A stretch of DNA of 64,000 bases from positions 124,001-188,000 of the forward strand of contig CAJXYU010000004.1 in the NCBI GenBank assembly GCA_913063155.1, in the 5' to 3' direction. Position numbers and translations under genes: made by a program. A model generated the notes under the pieces. It did not search any database. It was not told the origin of the DNA and worked only from the letters and a program-made list of their open reading frames with translations. This stretch comes from an uncultured Desulfovibrio sp. GTDB taxonomy: Bacteria > Desulfobacterota > Desulfovibrionia > Desulfovibrionales > Desulfovibrionaceae. Positions 54,231-63,784 of this stretch are shown one piece after another (position 1 is the stretch's first letter; each line of letters opens with the position of its first letter).

Positions 54231-54461
54231 ATGGACCAGACCGAGACACTTTTCCTTGCCTTGGTGGTTTTTGTTGAAATCACCGTCCTGGTCATTCACA
54301 ACCAACACTGCAGCGAGACGGTTCGCAAGATGCGCAACTTTGTGGCGGGAAAAAAAGATCGTTTCACCCAGAAGATAGAAGCCATAGAAGCGGAAAACAC
54401 TCTTCTCGTGGAACAAACCGACAAAATGCGCAACCAGCTGGAAGCAACGCGAGGACCATAG
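54231..54461 (+). CDS. small membrane-anchored coiled-coil protein
   Basis: A 76-residue protein with an N-terminal span (about 7-22, LFLALVVFVEITVLVI) and a charged helical tail likely to form a coiled coil (FTQKIEAIEAENTLLVEQTD). The next gene starts 4 bp later and has the same layout, so the two may form a complex. No family recognised. Confidence 0.6.
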   Translation: MDQTETLFLALVVFVEITVLVIHNQHCSETVRKMRNFVAGKKDRFTQKIEAIEAENTLLVEQTDKMRNQLEATRGP

Positions 54462-54464
54462 GAC

Positions 54465-54938
54465 ATGTGGTTCGCCCTCACGCTCATCATCATTTCCATC
54501 GTGGTCATGTTCCTGTTGATCAAATCCATGCGGGCCGCCATGCGGACCAAGCTCAAGCAACTGCTGCAGGAAGAGCAGAAAATCGAGGAAAAGCTGCTTT
54601 TTGCCCAGCGACGCAACAAAGAGCTCAAAAAGGAAATAAAGGATCTTGAACTGCAAATCACCCTGGCCGAGCATGAGATGCGGCCCGTGGACATGCCCCC
54701 CATAGAAAAGGAAAGGCCACCCAGCCACAAAGAGGAGGCGGAACGCGTCAGTCAATACATGCTTTCACACGGGCTGCTGACCGTGGAACAGAACGAAAAG
54801 GCGATGCAGAAAATGAGCACCCTGCGCATGGACTTTCTGGGCGTCTGCCTGACCCTGGGGTACATCGACCTCAACAAGGCCAAAGGAATCGTCAAATCTC
54901 TGAGCCTCTATCATTCCCCGCTATCAGCTGAAAAATAG
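54465..54938 (+). CDS. membrane-anchored coiled-coil protein, unknown function
   Basis: A 157-residue protein: one N-terminal span (about 2-19), a long basic coiled coil (about 25-75), a proline-rich hinge (PVDMPPIEKERPP), and a C-terminal helical domain (about 90-150; SQYMLSHGLLTVEQNEKAMQ) resembling the short N-terminal helical module of type II secretion/GspE-like proteins. That resemblance is weak. Probably co-expressed with the 76-residue protein immediately upstream. Confidence 0.6.
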   Translation: MWFALTLIIISIVVMFLLIKSMRAAMRTKLKQLLQEEQKIEEKLLFAQRRNKELKKEIKDLELQITLAEHEMRPVDMPPIEKERPPSHKEEAERVSQYMLSHGLLTVEQNEKAMQKMSTLRMDFLGVCLTLGYIDLNKAKGIVKSLSLYHSPLSAEK

Positions 54939-54944
54939 CTACCT

Positions 54945-55571
54945 TCAGGCAGAGACACCAAGAATATCCATCAACTCCAATACGCGAGGATCATTTTCAA
55001 TGCGCTCGGCCATACTCTGGCGAACCTTTTCGCTGCCCGCAGCATCCTTGACCACAGAGTCGTAGTATTCCTGAGAAGAATTGATCCCGTTTTCTTCCAA
55101 GGATGCCCTGAAATGCCCGTCGAGTAGCGTGAAATACTCATGGATTTCGTTTCGGTTTTTTTGGCGATAAGCTATCTTTTCAAGTTCGGCTTGATGCTTA
55201 GGGTCATTATCCAGGTAAGAGCCAAGCTTGCTTCTTTCATCGTCCGACAAGAAACCGTCCGCAGTGTACTCTTCCACCAAATCCCAATATTCATAATCAA
55301 TCTCCGGACTGAGGATACAAGCGTCCGGAACATACTCTCCATACCAATCCGGCATTGAATAGGCTTCAAGGGGCAGATCTCCCTCTTCGTTGAAAACCTC
55401 AGTTCCCTTGCCTGCCTGCGCAACCGCAGACAATTCTCGGGCTTCCTTGGAGATGGTTACGGAATCTCCGCCAGCCCTTGAGGAGGCTGACAGTTCGGTT
55501 GCCTTGGAACTACTTTGGGTGCGTGAAATTTCATAAGCGTTTTGGCCAGACTGGATCCCGGATATGCTCAT
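54945..55571 (-). CDS. conserved hypothetical protein with GGDSVTISKEA-type N-terminus
   Basis: A 208-residue soluble protein. The N-terminal 60 residues are serine-rich and contain GGDSVTISKEARELSAVA, a motif seen at the start of several uncharacterised and flagellum-linked proteins. The C-terminal 130 residues are acidic and helical (EYWDLVEEYTADGFLSDDER, with an EF-hand-like acidic patch). The start at 55571 (MSISGIQSGQNAYEIS) is chosen over 55637 because homologous N-termini begin this way. Function unknown; export or surface location is possible. Confidence 0.55.
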   Translation of the reverse strand: MSISGIQSGQNAYEISRTQSSSKATELSASSRAGGDSVTISKEARELSAVAQAGKGTEVFNEEGDLPLEAYSMPDWYGEYVPDACILSPEIDYEYWDLVEEYTADGFLSDDERSKLGSYLDNDPKHQAELEKIAYRQKNRNEIHEYFTLLDGHFRASLEENGINSSQEYYDSVVKDAAGSEKVRQSMAERIENDPRVLELMDILGVSA

Positions 55572-55642
55572 AAAAACTCCTGGGTAATATCTTCCTGCCC
55601 CCAAAAAAATGCAAATACCCCTCCAAAAAGTACGCAATTACG

Positions 55643-55675
55643 AAAAAAGCCGCCCCGGATAACCGGGACGGCTTT
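55643..55675 (-). terminator. terminator of the leu operon
   Basis: A 13-bp stem AAAGCCGCCCCGG/CCGGGACGGCTTT with an ATAA loop; on the minus strand it is followed by TTT. It lies 22 bp after the leuB stop. Confidence 0.85.
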
Positions 55676-55697
55676 CATGTTTCGAACTCCTGTCAGG

Positions 55698-56765
55698 CTA
55701 GATTGCGGCCAGGACAGCCTCACCCATCTCGGTGCAGCCCACCAGTTTGCAGCCTTCGGCCATGATGTCGCCGGTACGCAGTCCCTTTTCCAAGGTCGCC
55801 TGCACGGCGTTCTCAATGCAGTCGGCTTCTGCGGCCATATCGAAGGAATGACGCAGCATCATGGCCACGGACAGGATAGTGGCCAGGGGATTGGCCTTGT
55901 CCTGTCCGGCGATGTCCGGAGCCGAACCGTGGATTGGCTCGAAAATGCCGGGATTGCTTGCGCCCAGGGACGCGGACGGCAGCATACCGATGGAACCGGT
56001 GATGGCTGCGGCCTCATCCGAGAGGATGTCTCCGAAGAGGTTGCCCGTGACAATCACGTCGAACTGGGACGGATCGCGCACCAGCTGCATGGCGGCGTTG
56101 TCCACGTACAAGTGTTCAAGTTCCACATCCGGGTAATTCTTGTGCTCGTCGATGACGATCTCGCGCCAGACGCGGGAGACGTCGAGCACGTTGGCCTTGT
56201 CCACGGAGCAGACCCGACCGTTGCGCTTGCGGGCGGCCTCGAAAGCAACCTTGGCGATGCGGCGGATTTCCTTTTCATAATAGACCATGGTGTTGAAGCC
56301 GTAGCGTTGCCCGTCCTTTTCACCATCGGCACGCGGTTCGCCGAAATAGATACCTCCGGTCAATTCGCGCACCACCATGACATCAAGCCCCTTCTCCACG
56401 ATGTCCGGGCGAAGGTAGCAGGCGTCCTTGAGCTGCGGGAAAAGCGTGGCGGGCCGGACGTTTGCAAACAGTCCCAGCGCCTTGCGGATGCCGAGCAATC
56501 CTTTTTCCGGACGAATGGCCGGATCAAGGGTGTCCCACTGGGGACCGCCCACTGCACCAAGCAGTACGGCGTCGGCCGCCTTGCACTTCTCAACGGTTTC
56601 CTCGGGCAGAGGGCCGCCCGTGGCGTCGATGGCGGCGCCACCGATAAGAGCTTCACTGTATTCAAAGGTACGGCCGAACTTTTCGCCGACCTTGTCGAGG
56701 ACTTTGATTGCCTGGGCTACGATCTCCGGGCCGATACCGTCACCGGCCAATACACATATCTTCAT
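55698..56765 (-). CDS. leuB: 3-isopropylmalate dehydrogenase
   Basis: A 355-residue isocitrate/isopropylmalate dehydrogenase family enzyme: [54 protein letters not shown], and the metal site in [15 protein letters not shown]. It oxidises and decarboxylates 3-isopropylmalate in leucine synthesis. The start at 56765 gives the normal N-terminus and has GGAGAAG upstream. Last gene of leuACDB. Confidence 0.95.
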   Translation of the reverse strand: MKICVLAGDGIGPEIVAQAIKVLDKVGEKFGRTFEYSEALIGGAAIDATGGPLPEETVEKCKAADAVLLGAVGGPQWDTLDPAIRPEKGLLGIRKALGLFANVRPATLFPQLKDACYLRPDIVEKGLDVMVVRELTGGIYFGEPRADGEKDGQRYGFNTMVYYEKEIRRIAKVAFEAARKRNGRVCSVDKANVLDVSRVWREIVIDEHKNYPDVELEHLYVDNAAMQLVRDPSQFDVIVTGNLFGDILSDEAAAITGSIGMLPSASLGASNPGIFEPIHGSAPDIAGQDKANPLATILSVAMMLRHSFDMAAEADCIENAVQATLEKGLRTGDIMAEGCKLVGCTEMGEAVLAAI

Positions 56766-56807
56766 TCTCTTCTCCGTATTACAAACGATCTGCAAACTCC
56801 AACAACA

Positions 56808-57299
56808 CTACGACAATTTCTTTTTGGCGTAGGAAACCAGGCCGCCTGCATTCAGGATTTCCTGCATAAACGGCGGTACCGGAGCACACTTGATGGTTTC
56901 ATCGGTCGTAAGGTTTCTGATTTCACCCACGACCACGTCCACTTCGATTTCATGGGTGTCGCCGATCTTGTCTATCTCTTCGCCGACTTCCAGCAACACC
57001 AGCCCCATGTTGAAGCCGTTGCGGTAGAAAATGCGGGCAAAGCTCTTGGCCACAACGACCGGGACACCCGCGCCGAGAATAGAGATGGGGGCATGCTCGC
57101 GGGAAGAGCCGCAGCCGAAGTTCTCGCCGGCCACGATGACATCATTCTTCTTGAGGCGCTTGCCCCAACCTTCCTCATGGCCTTCCATGCAATTGGCCCC
57201 CAGTTCCTCGGGATCGGTGGTCACCAGAAAACGGGCCGGGATAATTGCGTCGGTATCTATGTGGTCACCCACTCTGTGGGCGGTTCCTTTGACTTTCAT
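56808..57299 (-). CDS. leuD: 3-isopropylmalate dehydratase small subunit
   Basis: A 163-residue LeuD of the short (archaeal/Thermotoga-like) type: [28 protein letters not shown] and [17 protein letters not shown]. It forms the swivelling domain that pairs with LeuC. Located between leuC and leuB. Confidence 0.95.
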   Translation of the reverse strand: MKVKGTAHRVGDHIDTDAIIPARFLVTTDPEELGANCMEGHEEGWGKRLKKNDVIVAGENFGCGSSREHAPISILGAGVPVVVAKSFARIFYRNGFNMGLVLLEVGEEIDKIGDTHEIEVDVVVGEIRNLTTDETIKCAPVPPFMQEILNAGGLVSYAKKKLS

Positions 57300-57310
57300 G
57301 GTTCTCGCTC

Positions 57311-58570
57311 CTACAGCTTGGCGGGGTTGATGATTTCACCGGCGACGGCGCTGGCAGCCGCCACGGCCGGGTTGGACAGGTACACTTCACTTTCCAGGCT
57401 GCCCATGCGGCCCCGGAAGTTGCGGTTGGTGGTGGCGATGGCGCGCTCGCCACCGGCCAGTATACCCATATGTCCGCCAAGACAGGGACCGCAGGTGGGA
57501 GGTCCGACAATACAACCGGCCTCCATAAAGATTTCCATAAGTCCTTCCTGCAGGCACATCTTCCATATGGTGGGGGTGGCGGGCAGGATGATGCAACGCA
57601 CCTTGGGATTGACCTTGCGTCCCTTGAGGATGGCTGCGGCCTCTCGCATGTCCTCGATGCGACCATTGGTGCAGGAGCCGACCACGGCCTGATGGATCTG
57701 CAGTCCTTCGGTTTCCTGCACGGGCTTTACATTGTCGGGAAGATGGGGACAGGCGATCTGCGGTTCCATGTCGGAAACATCGATCTTCACAACACGATCG
57801 TACTCGGCACCGGCATCGGCGGCCAGAGTTTCATCACCGCTGCGCCCGGCATTTCTGGTGTACTCCAGAGTCTTGGCGTCGGAGGCAAACAAGCCGACCT
57901 TGCCGCCCGCCTCAATGGCCATATTGGCCATGGTCATACGTCCTTCAATGCTCAGATCGTCAACGGCCCCACCGCTGAATTCCAGAGCCTTGTACAAACC
58001 GCCGGCCACGCCGATGCGGCCGATGAGATTGAGCATGTAATCTTTTGCTCCCACATGTTCCCTGGGCTTGCCCTCTATCTCGACCTTGATGGTGGGCGGA
58101 ACCTTGAACCACGTTTCTCCCAAGGCCATTGCACCAGCGATATCCGTGGAACCCATGCCCGTGGCGAACGCGCCCAGGCCGCCATAGGTGCATGTGTGGC
58201 TGTCCGCACCCACAACAATGTCGCCGGGGCCGACAATGCCCTTTTCCGGCAGCAGTGCGTGTTCCACGCCAACCTCACCGCATTCGTAATAATGGGTGAT
58301 ACCCATTTCCTGGGCAAAATCACGAACGACCTTGACCTGCTCGGCGGATTCAATGTCCTTGTTGGGCGTGAAATGATCACACACCAGGGAAACCTTGTCC
58401 TTGTCAAAAACCTGCTTTGCCCCCATGGCCCGAAACGACTTGATGGCCAGCGGAGCGGTAATGTCGTTGGCCAAGGCCATGGATACACGGCACTGGACAA
58501 TCTGTCCCGCGCCGCTCACCTCCTGATCGGTGTGCTTCTGCAATATCTTCTCAGCGAGAGTCTGAGGCAT
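57311..58570 (-). CDS. leuC: 3-isopropylmalate dehydratase large subunit
   Basis: A 419-residue aconitase-family protein of the short LeuC type. [4Fe-4S] ligands are in VGSCTNGR (about 300) and [10 protein letters not shown] (about 360). Other motifs: [20 protein letters not shown] and [10 protein letters not shown] (as [10 protein letters not shown]). It isomerises isopropylmalate. Start at 58570 with AGAGGAGA upstream; it begins one base after the leuA stop. Confidence 0.95.
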   Translation of the reverse strand: MPQTLAEKILQKHTDQEVSGAGQIVQCRVSMALANDITAPLAIKSFRAMGAKQVFDKDKVSLVCDHFTPNKDIESAEQVKVVRDFAQEMGITHYYECGEVGVEHALLPEKGIVGPGDIVVGADSHTCTYGGLGAFATGMGSTDIAGAMALGETWFKVPPTIKVEIEGKPREHVGAKDYMLNLIGRIGVAGGLYKALEFSGGAVDDLSIEGRMTMANMAIEAGGKVGLFASDAKTLEYTRNAGRSGDETLAADAGAEYDRVVKIDVSDMEPQIACPHLPDNVKPVQETEGLQIHQAVVGSCTNGRIEDMREAAAILKGRKVNPKVRCIILPATPTIWKMCLQEGLMEIFMEAGCIVGPPTCGPCLGGHMGILAGGERAIATTNRNFRGRMGSLESEVYLSNPAVAAASAVAGEIINPAKL

Positions 58571-58571
58571 T

Positions 58572-60107
58572 CTATCTCTCCTCTTTGGCTTTTTCCAACC
58601 GGTTGAGCGCATTGACCATGGCCAAGGCGCTTGCTTTCACTACGTCTCCATCGTTTGCCCGTCCCACGGCGCTGACGCCTGTATCCTCGATGTGCACGGC
58701 AACACCTGCCAGAGCGTCGGAGCCCTCGGTAACGGCATTGACGGAATATTTGACGAGCTTGGGTGTTACGCCAACCAATGCGTAAATGGACTTGAACACG
58801 GCGTCAACACATCCTTCACCAAATGAGGATGTGGTCTGCACATCCGCTTCGTTCCCCTCGGAGCCGAATTCCAGCACCATGGCGGCGTGCGGCGGAACAT
58901 CCCCAGCTCCAGAGAACACACTCATGTCCTTGAGGCGGAACTTGTCGCGGCGGCGATAGACCTTTTCCAGGATAAGGGCTTCCACATCCTCGTCATAGAC
59001 CTGCTCTTTTTTGTCGGCCAGGCCCTTGACCGCTTCAAAAAGCACGGCAAGCTGGTCGGCGTCAAGAGTATACCCAAGCTCCTCCACCTTTTTGCTGATG
59101 GCGTGGCTGCCGGAATGCTTGCCGATGACGATTTCGGTGCCGGCCCGACCAATGGATTCCGGGGTCATGATCTCATAGGTCAAACGATTCTTGATCACAC
59201 CGTCCTGGTGCACGCCTGATTCGTGGGCAAAGGCATTGGGCCCCACAATGGGCTTGTAGGAAGGAATGGGTTGGCCGATGATCTGAGAAAGACGGCGGCA
59301 GGACGGGAAAAGCTGCTCGGTGACGATGCCGGTTTCCACGTTGTACTGATCCCGACGGGTGTTGATGGCCATGACCACCTCTTCCAAAGCGGCATTGCCT
59401 GCCCGTTCGCCAATGCCCGAAACCGTGACTTCAGCCTGTCTCGCACCGGCTCGGAGGGCGGCCAGTGTATTTGCCACAGCCAGGCCGAGGTCATTGTGAC
59501 AATGCACCGAGAAAATGGCCTTGTCGCTGTTTTTCACGTTTTCGATCAGATATTTGATCAACTCGTAATACTCATGGGGCTGAGTATACCCCACGGTATC
59601 GGGGATATTGACAGTAGTGGCTCCGGCGGCGATCGCCGTTTCCGAGACCTTGACCAGGAAATCCCAGTCGGAGCGGGAAGCATCCTCAGCCGAGAACTCC
59701 ACATTGGAGGTGTATTTGGCAGCATGTTTCACGGCGGCCTCGGCCATCTCCAGTACCTGCTCAGGAGTCTTGTTGAGCTTGTACTTCATATGAATGGGGC
59801 TGGTCGCCAGGAATGTATGGATGCGTGGAGTGGCGGCATCTTTCACGGCATCCCAGCACCGATCGATGTCCTTTTGCACCGCACGGCACAGCCCTGCGAT
59901 CTGGGCCTCCTTCACCACAGCGGCAATGGCCCGCACGGACTCGAAATCCCCCTGGCTGGCAATGGGGAATCCGGCCTCAATGATATCCACGCCGAGTGTC
60001 TCCAGTTGGTGGGCCATGCGAATCTTTTCATCAAGGTTCATGGTCGCGCCGGGAGACTGTTCACCATCACGCAAGGTCGTGTCGAAAATATACACGCGGT
60101 CAGACAT
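58572..60107 (-). CDS. leuA: 2-isopropylmalate synthase
   Basis: A 511-residue enzyme. TIM-barrel domain with FDTTLRDGEQSPGATM (metal and substrate residues), HCHNDLGLAVAN, and GERAGNAALEEVVMA; then linker and a C-terminal LeuA regulatory domain (about 390-505) that binds leucine for feedback inhibition. Start at 60107 has GGAGGAAACC upstream; the longer frame to 60209 has no such signal. First leu gene, following pssA after 145 bp that include two GGCTTGAAGGCC-like inverted repeats. Confidence 0.95.
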   Translation of the reverse strand: MSDRVYIFDTTLRDGEQSPGATMNLDEKIRMAHQLETLGVDIIEAGFPIASQGDFESVRAIAAVVKEAQIAGLCRAVQKDIDRCWDAVKDAATPRIHTFLATSPIHMKYKLNKTPEQVLEMAEAAVKHAAKYTSNVEFSAEDASRSDWDFLVKVSETAIAAGATTVNIPDTVGYTQPHEYYELIKYLIENVKNSDKAIFSVHCHNDLGLAVANTLAALRAGARQAEVTVSGIGERAGNAALEEVVMAINTRRDQYNVETGIVTEQLFPSCRRLSQIIGQPIPSYKPIVGPNAFAHESGVHQDGVIKNRLTYEIMTPESIGRAGTEIVIGKHSGSHAISKKVEELGYTLDADQLAVLFEAVKGLADKKEQVYDEDVEALILEKVYRRRDKFRLKDMSVFSGAGDVPPHAAMVLEFGSEGNEADVQTTSSFGEGCVDAVFKSIYALVGVTPKLVKYSVNAVTEGSDALAGVAVHIEDTGVSAVGRANDGDVVKASALAMVNALNRLEKAKEER

Positions 60108-60252
60108 GGTTTCCTCCGGGTATGGTCCCTTTATTACAAGGGAGTATATTGTTGCGGACGGGCTTTCAAGCCTGTGGATGCCTATTACGCACCCCGCAAC
60201 GGCCTTCAAGCCGCAATCAATTAAAACCTATGGGATAAAAAACAGGAGCGAA

Positions 60253-61029
60253 CTATTGTTTTGATAGTTCATTGGAGGAGGAATCGCCTAGTAGTCGATT
60301 GCTCCGACGGGAAAGGATAAAAATGGTGTAGATGAGTCCGGAAGCAAGGTATCCGATAAAGAACACAAAACCGAGAAGCTTCGGCTTGGAGGCCACGAGC
60401 ACGAACAAGAGAATAGCCGTGACCATGGCGCTGAACGGATGGGCCTTGAGGACTCCAAACTCCTTGAAGGAGTAAAAGCGTACGGTGCTGACCATGAAGA
60501 AGGAGACTGCATAGACCAGCACGAGCGTGGCTACCGGCACGACGGTTTCGAAGAAACTCTGCGGCAGGTAGGAAGAGAAAAGGACAAAGGTCGCCAAGGT
60601 GCATCCGGCCGCCGGAATCGGCAAACCAGTAAAGAATTTCTTGGACGAAATTTTCGTCTGCACGTTGAAACGCGCCAGACGAAGCGCCCCACAGGCGATC
60701 ATGAGGAACGAGGCCGTGAGGCCAAGCCGGTTGAAATCCTGCAACTGCCAAAGATAGGACATAACAGCCGGGGTGACGCCGAAGGCCACCAAATCGGCCA
60801 GTGAGTCCAACTGAATGCCGAACTCGCTGGTGGTCCCCGTAAGGCGCGCGACCTTGCCGTCAAGACCATCGAACACACAACTCACCAGGATACACAGGGC
60901 GCAGGCTTCAAAGTCACCTTTGATGGCCAGCGTAAGCCCAAGGAATCCTGTGAACAGGCTTGCCGTGGTCAGGAGATTCGGCAGGATGTACACGCTCTTA
61001 TGGCGCGGCAATTTCTTTTCCTCAGCCAT
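60253..61029 (-). CDS. pssA: CDP-diacylglycerol--serine O-phosphatidyltransferase
   Basis: A 258-residue integral membrane enzyme with about seven hydrophobic segments and the CDP-alcohol phosphotransferase signature in VFDGLDGKVARLTG followed by FGIQLDSLADL (D-G-x2-A-R-x8-G-x3-D-x3-D). It makes phosphatidylserine, the substrate of the decarboxylase encoded 32 bp upstream; together they produce phosphatidylethanolamine. Confidence 0.93.
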   Translation of the reverse strand: MAEEKKLPRHKSVYILPNLLTTASLFTGFLGLTLAIKGDFEACALCILVSCVFDGLDGKVARLTGTTSEFGIQLDSLADLVAFGVTPAVMSYLWQLQDFNRLGLTASFLMIACGALRLARFNVQTKISSKKFFTGLPIPAAGCTLATFVLFSSYLPQSFFETVVPVATLVLVYAVSFFMVSTVRFYSFKEFGVLKAHPFSAMVTAILLFVLVASKPKLLGFVFFIGYLASGLIYTIFILSRRSNRLLGDSSSNELSKQ

Positions 61030-61061
61030 TTCTTGTCAGTCGCAATTTCTTTTAAATTCCG

Positions 61062-61706
61062 CTACGCCTTCTTGGCCGCCACGGTCGTCTCGCCAGCAAC
61101 AACCTTGTCCCCGACGTGGACAGATGGAACATAGCCATCTGGAATGTAAAGGTCAACACGCGATCCAAACTTTATCAAACCATAGCGTTCGCCGCGCTTG
61201 AGCTTGTCACCGGACTCGGCCCAACAGACGATTCGGCGAGCCAGCAGCCCGGCGATCTGGACCATGGTGAAGCGTTGGTTGCCCTTGCCCACAATCTCCA
61301 AAACGTTGCGTTCATTGGCCTTGCTGGCCTTGTCCAGCGAAGCATTGAAAAACTTACCGGGAATGTAACGAATACGTTCAACTTTGCCCGATACGGGCAT
61401 GCGGTTCACATGGACGTCGAGAACATTCATGAATACGCAAATAACCTGGCGCATTTCACCGGTCATGGGATCTTCCTCGCGAGACACCTTGCAAATTCGT
61501 CCGTCGGCCGGGGAACACACTGAATCGGCATTTTCAGGCGGCACCCTTTCCGGGTCGCGGAAAAAATGCCCCACGAAGGCGGCGACGCCGAGGGAAAGAA
61601 CGGCAATGACATCCCACCCCAACAAGGCGAAAATCAGAGTCGCAAACAGGGCGAAAAAAATATAGGGGCCCCCTTCCAGAGCCACCCCAACGGAAGGTTT
61701 ACGCAT
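61062..61706 (-). CDS. psd: phosphatidylserine decarboxylase proenzyme (short type)
   Basis: A 214-residue decarboxylase of the short, archaeal-like class. Two N-terminal hydrophobic spans (about 14-50), then SPADGRICKV, NVLDVHVNRMPVSGKVE and the self-cleavage site IKFGSRVDLYIP, whose serine becomes the pyruvoyl cofactor. The start at 61706 is an ATG; a TTG at 61727 is less likely. It forms an operon with pssA. Confidence 0.92.
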   Translation of the reverse strand: MRKPSVGVALEGGPYIFFALFATLIFALLGWDVIAVLSLGVAAFVGHFFRDPERVPPENADSVCSPADGRICKVSREEDPMTGEMRQVICVFMNVLDVHVNRMPVSGKVERIRYIPGKFFNASLDKASKANERNVLEIVGKGNQRFTMVQIAGLLARRIVCWAESGDKLKRGERYGLIKFGSRVDLYIPDGYVPSVHVGDKVVAGETTVAAKKA

Positions 61707-61828
61707 AAATAATTCCGTCCTCTTCAAATATCATTTCTGGAAAGGTACTTATCTCCGACTCTCAGGTCAACTTGGGAAAACTTAATATTTCTTTTTACAT
61801 CAACCTGCCGAGTACGTATATCGGAAAT

Positions 61829-62830
61829 ATGGATCCGATTACCCATATCGCATCCGGCGTCCTCGGCGCGCAGGCCTTCCGCAGGCACTTCCCCGAAGCC
61901 CGTCTGTTCACGCCATTCTGCCTGCTTGCGGCCTGGATTCCCGATGCCGACATATTCTTCAATCGCGGCAACCCGGAATGGAGCCTGCTCTACCATCGAG
62001 GCATCAGCACATCCTTTTTCGGCGGCTTCATCATGGCCCTGGCTCTGGCAGGAATCTACAAACTGATTTCAAGAAAAACGGCCTATTGGAAGGCATGTGC
62101 GCTGGCTTTTGGACTCATTTGCGTCCATATCTGGCTCGATCTGGCCACTTCCTACGGCACCCAGTTGCTGGCTCCGTTTTCCGATCATAGGTTCACCCTG
62201 GACGCCCTCTTCATCATCGACCCCATTTTTACTCTCGGAGTAATTACGTTCATTCTTTTCTCCCTATTCAAAAGTTCCAAAAGCAATATGATAGCAACCT
62301 GGGGATTGATCTTCATCTTCGCCTACCCCGTCGCGACCATGGCAATAGGCAGCACTCTGGAAGCGCTGGTCAAAAAACAGTATGAACGAAGCGGGTTCAC
62401 TTTTAACGAGTACGAATTCATTCCTGACGCCTTTACCCCGCTCTATTGGAAAGTCATCTCCCGGGAAGGCGAAGAATACACCTTGACCTTGGTAAACACT
62501 TTCATCCCCGGCAAAGAATATCCCATGAAAAAAGGAAGCCATGCCGACCATGCACTCCTCGAAAAGCTGGGACGGCAAGACTCCATATTCACCACTTGGG
62601 AATGGTTTGCCCGCTATCCTGTTCAGGAAACCCTCCAAACCGGCCAAGGCACCACCATCCTTTTCCGGGACCTGCGGTTCAGCAGTGTGCATCCCATTTT
62701 ATCCAGCCTGTTCAACAGGGGGCAAGATACGCCCTTCACCCTCAAAGCCGAGTTGGATGAAAACGGAGATCTGGTCAGCTGGGAGCTCAACAGGACCACA
62801 CGCCGATTCGTACGGCAGGCCATGGAATGA
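61829..62830 (+). CDS. YdjM/YfhO-type membrane-bound metal-dependent hydrolase
   Basis: A 333-residue protein of the LexA-regulated/YdjM-like hydrolase family (PF04307). The N-terminus MDPITHIASGVLGAQAF and WIPDADIFFNRG...LLYHRGISTSF carry the conserved H, D-x-D and H-R-G residues, followed by four hydrophobic spans and a soluble C-terminal half. The activity is unproven. Start at 61829 chosen because the family begins M-D-x-x-T-H. The stop overlaps the next gene by ATGA. Confidence 0.85.
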   Translation: MDPITHIASGVLGAQAFRRHFPEARLFTPFCLLAAWIPDADIFFNRGNPEWSLLYHRGISTSFFGGFIMALALAGIYKLISRKTAYWKACALAFGLICVHIWLDLATSYGTQLLAPFSDHRFTLDALFIIDPIFTLGVITFILFSLFKSSKSNMIATWGLIFIFAYPVATMAIGSTLEALVKKQYERSGFTFNEYEFIPDAFTPLYWKVISREGEEYTLTLVNTFIPGKEYPMKKGSHADHALLEKLGRQDSIFTTWEWFARYPVQETLQTGQGTTILFRDLRFSSVHPILSSLFNRGQDTPFTLKAELDENGDLVSWELNRTTRRFVRQAME

Positions 62831-63702
62831 TCGAATCCTTTTGGTTTCCTCTTTCCCTGGCCACTGCAATCCTCTCGGCGGGCGAAGCCACAGTGCTCCG
62901 CCACTTCTTCTCCGACTTGCGCGCCTGGGAAATGACCGCCAAGCCATTCGTGTTCTCAACGCCTTTGTTCATCCTGGCCATCGTACTCATGCCCCTGCCG
63001 GAACTGAAGCCGGGCTTCTGGCCGCTCATGGCCATCACTGCTCCCCTGACGACGGTGGGCATCTTCTTCAACCTGAACGCCTTCCGACTGGCCCCCATTT
63101 CCCTGACCATGCCGATGCTTTCCTTCACCCCGGCATTCGCTGTCATCACCGGCTTGCTTTTTCTCGGGGAAATGCCTTCTCCCATAGGTCTTGTCGGCAT
63201 TCTGCTCATCATCTCCGGCAGCTATATCATCAACATGAACTGCCGAAACGATGGGATTACCGGCCCTTTCAAAGCCATCCTCCGCGAACGCGGCACCCGC
63301 TACATGCTTTTCGCCGCACTCCTTTACGGAATCTGCTCGGTACTTGGAAAAATGATGGGCCTGCGTTCCTCTGCGGTGTTCACCGGATCTTCCATCTTCG
63401 TCGCCATCGGCTTTTTCGTCATCATCACTTCTCTCATCACCGGACGGGCCAGCACAAAAGCCCTGCTGTCCAGCCCCTTGGCGACCCTGCTGGCCGGAAT
63501 CATGATCTTCCTCGAAATTCTCTGCCACAACGTCGCCATATCTCTCATCGATGCCGCCTACATGATTTCCATCAAACGGCTCAACGGCATCTTCGGAGTC
63601 CTGTTCGGCTGGCTGTTTTTCAAGGAAGACAACATCGGTTCACGCCTTGCCGCAGCCGCTCTCATGAGCGCCGGCGCAATCATGATCGTACTTTTCAGAT
63701 AA
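62827..63702 (+). CDS. EamA/DMT-family transporter
   Basis: A 291-residue protein with ten predicted membrane spans in two repeats of the EamA domain. Typical sequences are LAPISLTMPMLSFTPAFAVITGLLFLGE in the first half and a matching MISIKRLNGIFGVLFGWLFFKED at the end of the second. It is probably a metabolite exporter; substrate unknown. Coupled to the upstream hydrolase gene by a 4-bp overlap. Confidence 0.88.
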   Translation: MIESFWFPLSLATAILSAGEATVLRHFFSDLRAWEMTAKPFVFSTPLFILAIVLMPLPELKPGFWPLMAITAPLTTVGIFFNLNAFRLAPISLTMPMLSFTPAFAVITGLLFLGEMPSPIGLVGILLIISGSYIINMNCRNDGITGPFKAILRERGTRYMLFAALLYGICSVLGKMMGLRSSAVFTGSSIFVAIGFFVIITSLITGRASTKALLSSPLATLLAGIMIFLEILCHNVAISLIDAAYMISIKRLNGIFGVLFGWLFFKEDNIGSRLAAAALMSAGAIMIVLFR

Positions 63703-63784
63703 ACTGCACTTCGTTCCTGTTTTCTGCTATGATCCATCAACTCCGTAATGAGGGGATTTTTCGACCTCGTGAAAAGGAATACTC

